From positions 20,953-57,005 of the forward strand of contig PLRW01000087.1 in the NCBI GenBank assembly GCA_003164955.1: a stretch of 36,053 nucleotides of DNA, written 5' to 3'. Below are positions 31,679-36,053 of the stretch, in pieces. Both the position numbers and the translations under genes were made by a program. The notes under the pieces were generated by a model. The model was not told the origin of the DNA, did no database searches, and was given only the letters and a program-made list of their open reading frames with translations. The stretch is from Actinomycetota bacterium (lineage in GTDB: Bacteria; Actinomycetota; Actinomycetes; Streptosporangiales; Streptosporangiaceae). Each line of letters opens with the position of its first letter. Positions within the stretch are counted from its first letter, which is position 1.

Positions 31679-34600
31679 ATGAGCGGCCACGACCAGACTC
31701 CGAGCATGCCGCACACCACCGAGCGGGGGCGACTGGCGCAGGTCATCGCCACCCGAGGCGGCCTGGCCCCGCCTGAAGCGCCGTTCGTGATCGAGCACCG
31801 CGAGGCGCTGATCTACATGCTCTGCGAAGCCGCCGAACTGGAGCACGGCATCATGTGCCAGTACCTGTTCGCGGCGTTCACCCTCAAGCAGAACGAGGGC
31901 GAGGACCTCACCGCCGACGAACTGGCCGCTACCCGGCGCTGGCGCACGGTCATCTCGCACGTCGCCACGCAGGAGATGCTGCATCTGGCGCTGGTGCAGA
32001 ACCTGCTGTCCGCGGTTGGCGCCGCCCCGCACCTGTCCCGGCCGAACTTCCCTCACCCGGCGAGCCACTATCCCGCAGGAGTTCACCTGGCCCTGCTGCC
32101 GTTCGGGGAGCAGGCGCTGCGGCATTTCATGTTCCTCGAGCGGCCCGAGGGCATGGACCTGCACGACGGCGAGGGGCTCGCTGCGGTCGGCCGCGCGGTG
32201 CCGCACATGATGGCCAGCGACATCGTGCCGCGCGGGCAGGACTTCGCGACCGTCGGGCACATGTACCGCTCGATCGAGGCGGGTTTCGCGCACCTGGCCG
32301 CGAAGTACGGCGAGAAGTGGCTGTTCGTCGGGCCGCCGCGGGCCCAGGCGACGCAGGAGTACTTCGGCTGGCGTGAGCTGATCCCGGTGACCGACCTGGC
32401 CTCCGCGCAGCGGGCGATCGACGAGATCCTTGAGCAGGGGGAGGGACCGCGCGGGCACTGGGAAGACGCCCACTTCGGTCAGTTCGTCGAGGTCCTGGAC
32501 GAGTTCGAGCGGGCCCGCGAGGCGAACCGCGGCCTGATGCCGGCCCGCCCGGTGCTCCCGGTCAACGTCCGGCCGTGCGACCGCGACGTCGACGTCCCGC
32601 TGGCCGACGATCCGGTCACCGCCAAGGTCATGGACCTGTTCAATGTGGCCTACGAGATCCTGCTGCAGATCTTCGAGCGCTTCTTCGCGCACACCGATGA
32701 GACCGACGCCCAACTGAAGGCGCTCGCGGACGCGACGATGAACCTGATGTTCCAGGTGATCAAGCCGCTCGGCGATCTGATCACCACCCTCCCGGCGGGC
32801 CCCAGCTACCCGGGCGTGAACGCCGGGCCGAGCTTCGAGCTGTTTTACGAGAGCGACTACCTGCTGCCGCACCGGCACGCGGCATGGGCGCTGCTGACCG
32901 AGCGCCTGGAGGTGGCCGCCGAATTCTGCCAGCAGATCCTGACCGGCCAGGCCGGTCGGAGCCGGCCCAGTGAAGGCCGGCCCAGTGAAGCGCGCCAGGC
33001 CCCGGACCTTTCCGCACCCTTGGAACCGGTGGGCGCCGCGCTGGCCGGCATCGCGCGGGCGCTGTCCGCGCATCTCCCCGTGTCCGATCCGCGCTCCCGC
33101 CCCGGGGCCGGCGCCGTGGCCGGCCCGGCCGAGGCCGAGGCGCTGCTGGCTCGCACGCGCGACTTCGGCCGGACGAGACGCGCGGCGAGCCTGCAGGCCG
33201 ATGCGGACCGGGGCGTTGCCGACGTGTTCGATCTGACACAGGTAATCGTCGAGCGGCTGCTCCGTTCGGCATCGCCTGGGCCGGGGCTGGGCGGAGCGGC
33301 GCCGCGGCTGGTCGGCAGCGTGCTGCGGCCGCTGGCCGGCATCCTCCGCCGCGCGGCCCCCGGCGAAACCGATCTCACCCCACTCGCCCAGGCCACCCCA
33401 TCCGCTGATCCCGCCCCGGACACCCCCTCCGCCACGGACACCCCGGAGACGCCGGACACCCCGGAGACCCCCTCCACCCTTTCCGCGCTAGAAACCCCAT
33501 TCGCCCCGGGCACCTCACCTACCCTGCGTACCCCATACGCCCCAGAGGCGCCGGACGACACATCGACGGGCGACCTGCTCTGGCGGGCGACGCTGGCGGC
33601 CACCACGCTCCGCGTCCGGCTGCACGGCTCCGGCGGTGCGCCGCCCGAACTGGCCGAAGCCGTCGCCGCGCTCCAGGACATCGCGTGCGCGGCCGCCCCG
33701 GCCGCGGACCGCGTGCCGGAGCGGCGGCATCGACTGCGAGATCTCCAGGCGGCCCTGCCCGTGAGCATCCAGACCATGCACAACGGGCCCTACCTGGTCA
33801 CCAACGTGCCGAACATCGTCACCCACCTCGGCCAGCCGCTCCCGGCCCCGCCCCAGGTGGCCCTCTGCCGCTGCGGCAATTCAGCCCGCAAGCCGTTCTG
33901 TGACGGCTCGCACGCCGATGGGTTCACCGACGGCAAGGACCCCAACCGGGTCCCCGACCGGCGCGACACCTACCACGGCGAGCAGGTCACGATCTTCGAC
34001 AACCGCGGCATCTGCCAGCACTCGGGCTTGTGCACCGACCGGCTGAGCACGGTGTTCCGGACCAGCCAGGAGCCGTTCGTCGCGCCGAGCGGCGGGCGGA
34101 TGGACGAGATCATCCGGGCCGTGCGCGATTGCCCATCCGGCGCGCTGAGCATCGCCTTCGCCGAGCCCAGCCCGCCCAGCCCGCCCGGCACGCCCGGCGG
34201 GGCCAACGGGGCCAACGGGGCCAACGGGCCGGAGGAGCGCGACCTGACCGACTGGCACGGGCGCCGCGAGCCGGCCATCGAGATCACCCGGGACGGCCCG
34301 TACCGGATCACCGGGCGGATCACGCTCACCGGCGACGCCGGCCGTGACGCCGGAGGTGACGTCACCCGCGCCGAAGGTTCCTCCCGCGAGCACTACGCGC
34401 TCTGCCGGTGCGGCCACTCCCAAAACAAGCCGTTCTGCAGCGGAATGCACTGGTACATCGGCTTCACCGATCCGGCGCGCGCGGACGGCCGCGAGCCGAG
34501 CCTGTTCGAATGGGCCGGCGGCCTGCCCGCGCTGACCCGGATGACGCGGCGGCTGTACGAGAAGCTCGTGCCCGCCGACGCGCTGCTGGCGCCCTTGTTC

Positions 34601-35350
34601 GCGGACATTCCGCCGGGTTACCCGCAGCGCGAGGCGGCGCGGATCGGCGCGGCGTTCGGCGGCCCGCTCGCCGCGGGAGCCGGTGCCGCCCCCGGAGCCG
34701 GTGAGAGCCCCGGAGCCGGTGAGCCCGCGGCGACGAAGTCCGCGGCGACGAAGCCCGCGGCAACGAAGCCCGCGGCGCCGGAGTTCAGCGGGGAACAGTG
34801 CGCCCGGTGGATCACGCTGGCCAGCCAGGCCGCGGGCGAAGCCGGGCTGCCAGCCGACGCCGAGTTCCGCGCCGCGCTGGCCGGGTTTCTCGCCTGGGAC
34901 GCCCCGGCCGCTCTCGCCCGCCCCGCCGGAGGCGGTCGGGGGGATACGGCCGGAGGCGGTCGGGGGGATAGGGCCGGAGGCGGTCAGGGGGACACCGCCG
35001 GAGGGGCCTCGGGAAACGGAGAGCCACCGTCCTGGGACTGGACCCCGGCCGGGGCGCCCAGCACGCCGCCGGTGGCCGCCGCCACGGACACCGAACCCGC
35101 GCCGCCGCTCAGCCTCCCGGGGCCGGGCGAGCCGGTCAGCTTCGCCGCGCACATCAAGCCGATGTTCCGGGCCAAAGACCGGCAATCCATGCGATTCGCG
35201 TTCGACCTGTGGTCCCATGACGACGTGCGGGCGCACGCGGCCGGCATCCTCGCCCGGCTCGGTGACGGCACGATGCCCTGCGACGGGGTATGGCCCGGGG
35301 CGCAGGTCGAGGTGTTCCGGCGCTGGACCGAATCCGGGCACGCCGCGTGA
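31679..35350 (+). CDS. Giant multidomain iron protein: ferritin-like, two CDGSH, mono-cluster ferredoxin, truncated-globin-like and cytochrome-c-like modules
   Basis: A 1223-residue cytosolic protein (no signal or membrane segment); AGGGG precedes ATG 31679. Order: (1) about 35-425, ferritin-like domain of the VioB/PF12902 kind, with ELEH at 53-56, E99-M-L-H102 and FMFLERPEGM; (2) about 425-690, helices split by a Thr/Pro-rich linker (573-628); (3) CDGSH motif C730, C732, C741, H745; (4) mono-cluster ferredoxin-like domain (Fer4_19 type) with C779, C785 and C818 in DCPSGAL; (5) Gly/Pro/Asn linker and a second CDGSH motif C909, C911, C920, H924, with CSG replacing CDG; (6) truncated-globin-like blocks 942-996 and 1035-1075 separated by an Ala/Pro/Lys linker; (7) 1155-1223, a module like bacterial cytochrome c domains but without CXXCH. 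It could relay electrons or sense O2, NO or iron; this is inference. No frameshift or internal ribosome-binding site was seen that would split it. Confidence 0.88.
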   Translation: MSGHDQTPSMPHTTERGRLAQVIATRGGLAPPEAPFVIEHREALIYMLCEAAELEHGIMCQYLFAAFTLKQNEGEDLTADELAATRRWRTVISHVATQEMLHLALVQNLLSAVGAAPHLSRPNFPHPASHYPAGVHLALLPFGEQALRHFMFLERPEGMDLHDGEGLAAVGRAVPHMMASDIVPRGQDFATVGHMYRSIEAGFAHLAAKYGEKWLFVGPPRAQATQEYFGWRELIPVTDLASAQRAIDEILEQGEGPRGHWEDAHFGQFVEVLDEFERAREANRGLMPARPVLPVNVRPCDRDVDVPLADDPVTAKVMDLFNVAYEILLQIFERFFAHTDETDAQLKALADATMNLMFQVIKPLGDLITTLPAGPSYPGVNAGPSFELFYESDYLLPHRHAAWALLTERLEVAAEFCQQILTGQAGRSRPSEGRPSEARQAPDLSAPLEPVGAALAGIARALSAHLPVSDPRSRPGAGAVAGPAEAEALLARTRDFGRTRRAASLQADADRGVADVFDLTQVIVERLLRSASPGPGLGGAAPRLVGSVLRPLAGILRRAAPGETDLTPLAQATPSADPAPDTPSATDTPETPDTPETPSTLSALETPFAPGTSPTLRTPYAPEAPDDTSTGDLLWRATLAATTLRVRLHGSGGAPPELAEAVAALQDIACAAAPAADRVPERRHRLRDLQAALPVSIQTMHNGPYLVTNVPNIVTHLGQPLPAPPQVALCRCGNSARKPFCDGSHADGFTDGKDPNRVPDRRDTYHGEQVTIFDNRGICQHSGLCTDRLSTVFRTSQEPFVAPSGGRMDEIIRAVRDCPSGALSIAFAEPSPPSPPGTPGGANGANGANGPEERDLTDWHGRREPAIEITRDGPYRITGRITLTGDAGRDAGGDVTRAEGSSREHYALCRCGHSQNKPFCSGMHWYIGFTDPARADGREPSLFEWAGGLPALTRMTRRLYEKLVPADALLAPLFADIPPGYPQREAARIGAAFGGPLAAGAGAAPGAGESPGAGEPAATKSAATKPAATKPAAPEFSGEQCARWITLASQAAGEAGLPADAEFRAALAGFLAWDAPAALARPAGGGRGDTAGGGRGDRAGGGQGDTAGGASGNGEPPSWDWTPAGAPSTPPVAAATDTEPAPPLSLPGPGEPVSFAAHIKPMFRAKDRQSMRFAFDLWSHDDVRAHAAGILARLGDGTMPCDGVWPGAQVEVFRRWTESGHAA
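34926..35004 (+). repeat. 24-bp tandem repeat in the giant iron protein linker
   Basis: Units at 34926-34949, 34950-34973 and 34974-34997, plus a partial fourth, start CCGGAGGCGGTCGGGGGGAT. They encode Gly/Asp/Arg-rich octapeptides (AGGGRGDT) between the globin-like region and the C-terminal module. Nearby linkers have 15-bp (about 34730-34775, ATKPA) and 9-bp (34200-34226, GAN) tandem repeats. Confidence 0.88.
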
Positions 35351-35390
35351 CCGCAGCCAGGCACGACCGGAGGACCCTGCGGCGGAGCCC

Positions 35391-35427
35391 GCCGTGACCC
35401 CCGAGGATCCGCCGTGACCCCCGAGGA
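35391..35427 (+). repeat. 20-bp duplication before the muconolactone-isomerase-like gene
   Basis: GCCGTGACCCCCGAGGA occurs at 35391 and again at 35411. The second copy provides the GAGGAG ribosome-binding site for ATG 35435. Confidence 0.8.
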
Positions 35428-35434
35428 GGAGTCC

Positions 35435-35701
35435 ATGAATTTTCTGGTCATCTGCCGCCGAACGTCGGGCGGCGACACCGACGCCTTCGCGCGCCTGGTC
35501 GCCGACGAGGGCGCCGTGCTGCGAAAACTCCAGGCCGACGGCATCCTCGCCCATGCGTGGAGCCCCGGCGGCCCGGGCGCGGTGCTGATGCTCGACCTTC
35601 CCGATCAGGCCGCCGCCGAGCGCATCACGAGCGAGTTGCCGCTCGCCGCGGCCGGGCTCATCACGACCGAAGTGATCCCGCTGCATCCGCTGAATTTCTG
35701 A
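35435..35701 (+). CDS. Muconolactone-isomerase-like small ferredoxin-fold protein
   Basis: An 88-residue dimeric alpha-beta barrel protein: MNFLVICRRTSGGDTDAFAR at the start, LRKLQADGILAHAWSPGGPG in the middle and a final ITSELPLAAAGLITTEVIPL, which matches the SLPLFPYMDIEVTPL end of muconolactone delta-isomerases. YciI- or EthD-like function is an alternative; the catalytic residues are not certain. GAGGAG lies just before ATG 35435. It begins 84 bp after the giant iron protein stop and may be co-transcribed with it and with the DUF2071 gene downstream. The true substrate is unknown, and no aromatic catabolic genes are nearby. Confidence 0.78.
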   Translation: MNFLVICRRTSGGDTDAFARLVADEGAVLRKLQADGILAHAWSPGGPGAVLMLDLPDQAAAERITSELPLAAAGLITTEVIPLHPLNF

Positions 35702-35719
35702 CCGCGCACACTGAAAGCC

Positions 35720-36053
35720 GTGACCACGCGGATCCTGGGCGCCTGCCCGTTCACCATCGACCGGCCGATCATGCGGCAGCGGTGGGAGCGGCTGACGTTC
35801 CTGCACTGGCCGTTCGAGCCCGCCAACGTGCAGCGCCTGCTGCCGGATGGGCTCACGGCGGAGACCTTCGACGGCGCCGCGTGGGTCGGGCTCGTCCCGT
35901 TCTTCATGCGGGTGGCCACGCCGGGCGGCCGCCGCGTGCCGTGGGTGTCGAACTTCTGCGAGACGAACGTGCGCACCTACGTACGCGACGGCGACGGCCG
36001 GTCCGGCATCTGGTTCTTCTCTCTGGACGCGGCGCGTCTGGGCGCGGTCGTCG
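35720..36053 (+). CDS. DUF2071 (YqjF-like) protein, 5' part only
   Basis: A gene cut by the window end. From GTG 35720 it reads VTTRILGACPFTIDRPIMRQ, then RWERLTFLHWPFEPANVQRL, AWVGLVPFFMRVATPGGRRV, NFCETNVRTYVRDGDGRSGI and WFFSLDAARLGA. The W-x-x-L-x-F-x-H-W-P start, the GLVPF motif, the F-x-E-x-N-V-R-T-Y-V motif and the W-F-F-S-L-D motif are diagnostic of DUF2071. The family fold resembles acetoacetate decarboxylase; its role is unknown. It begins 18 bp after the preceding stop, so it is probably in the same transcript. Confidence 0.88.
   Translation, partial: MTTRILGACPFTIDRPIMRQRWERLTFLHWPFEPANVQRLLPDGLTAETFDGAAWVGLVPFFMRVATPGGRRVPWVSNFCETNVRTYVRDGDGRSGIWFFSLDAARLGAVV

Noticed and set aside
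34926..35004. CRISPR-like array
   Set aside because: The 24-bp units are directly adjacent with no spacers and are translated in frame as a linker.
31679..35350. Two or more separate genes instead of one giant gene
   Set aside because: The frame is open throughout, linkers are in frame and no internal start with a convincing ribosome-binding site was found at domain borders.
33881..35806. A 641-residue minus-strand open frame
   Set aside because: Antisense to the giant iron protein; no motif and typical shadow composition.
1..36053. tRNA, rRNA or other structural RNA genes
   Set aside because: No cloverleaf with a GGTTCGAATCC-like T arm and no rRNA core sequence was recognised by eye on either strand; a dedicated scan could still find a divergent one.

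Overview
The window is about 36 kb of very GC-rich DNA with strong G/C preference at third codon positions. The gene content points to a soil actinomycete (Actinomycetota; Streptosporangiales or a relative is my best guess, not proven). Evidence for this is a DUF574-type SAM methyltransferase, a PPOX-class F420-type flavoprotein, SoxR with a non-enteric regulon, an MsiK-style sugar ABC operon with no ATPase gene, an S53 peptidase, a TrpB2 enzyme and a short GntR regulator. No rRNA, tRNA, CRISPR array, transposase or integrase was seen.

Layout. 1-5.3 kb (all minus): a ferritin-like/VIT1 metal transporter, a beta-lactamase-fold serine hydrolase, an ECF sigma factor with a SnoaL-like tail, and directly upstream of it a PrsW-type membrane protease. 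5.3-7.1 kb (minus): an operon of ArsR repressor, AHSA1/SRPBCC protein (broken by a frameshift) and alpha/beta hydrolase. 7.3-10.2 kb: soxR divergent from a PPOX flavoprotein and a quinone-reductase-like gene, with a near-consensus SoxR box inside a 19-bp promoter spacer, then an HD-domain protein whose frame runs on into the antisense of the next gene. 9.9-12.5 kb: a 3-hydroxyacyl-CoA dehydrogenase (minus), a relic of a GH65 glycosidase/phosphorylase gene, and a stand-alone histidine-kinase-like DHp domain lacking its phosphoacceptor His. 12.7-17.9 kb: secreted S53 peptidase, sirtuin, small membrane protein, Mug DNA glycosylase and DUF574 methyltransferase.

17.9-24.7 kb is a catabolic locus: a LacI regulator divergent from a GH31 alpha-xylosidase-like enzyme, two ABC permeases and a lipoprotein sugar-binding protein, closed by strong hairpins. 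24.9-28.9 kb: Xi-class GST-like reductase, CsaA, a relic of a zinc-type oxidoreductase with its middle deleted, a short GntR regulator divergent from a 68-residue protein, and TrpB2. 28.9-31.4 kb: small membrane protein, a KPPPAK-repeat protein coupled to a HAD hydrolase, and an NADPH-dependent FMN reductase.

31.7-36.05 kb holds the most striking object: one 1223-residue reading frame that joins a ferritin-like domain, a CDGSH [2Fe-2S] motif, a three-Cys mono-cluster ferredoxin-like domain, a second (variant) CDGSH motif, a group-II truncated-globin-like domain whose proximal-His region is replaced by a low-complexity linker, and a C-terminal cytochrome-c-like module without CXXCH. A muconolactone-isomerase-like small protein and the start of a DUF2071 gene follow.

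A recurring textural feature is short in-register tandem duplication (units of 14, 15, 18, 23 and 24 bp) in promoters, start regions and protein linkers throughout the window.
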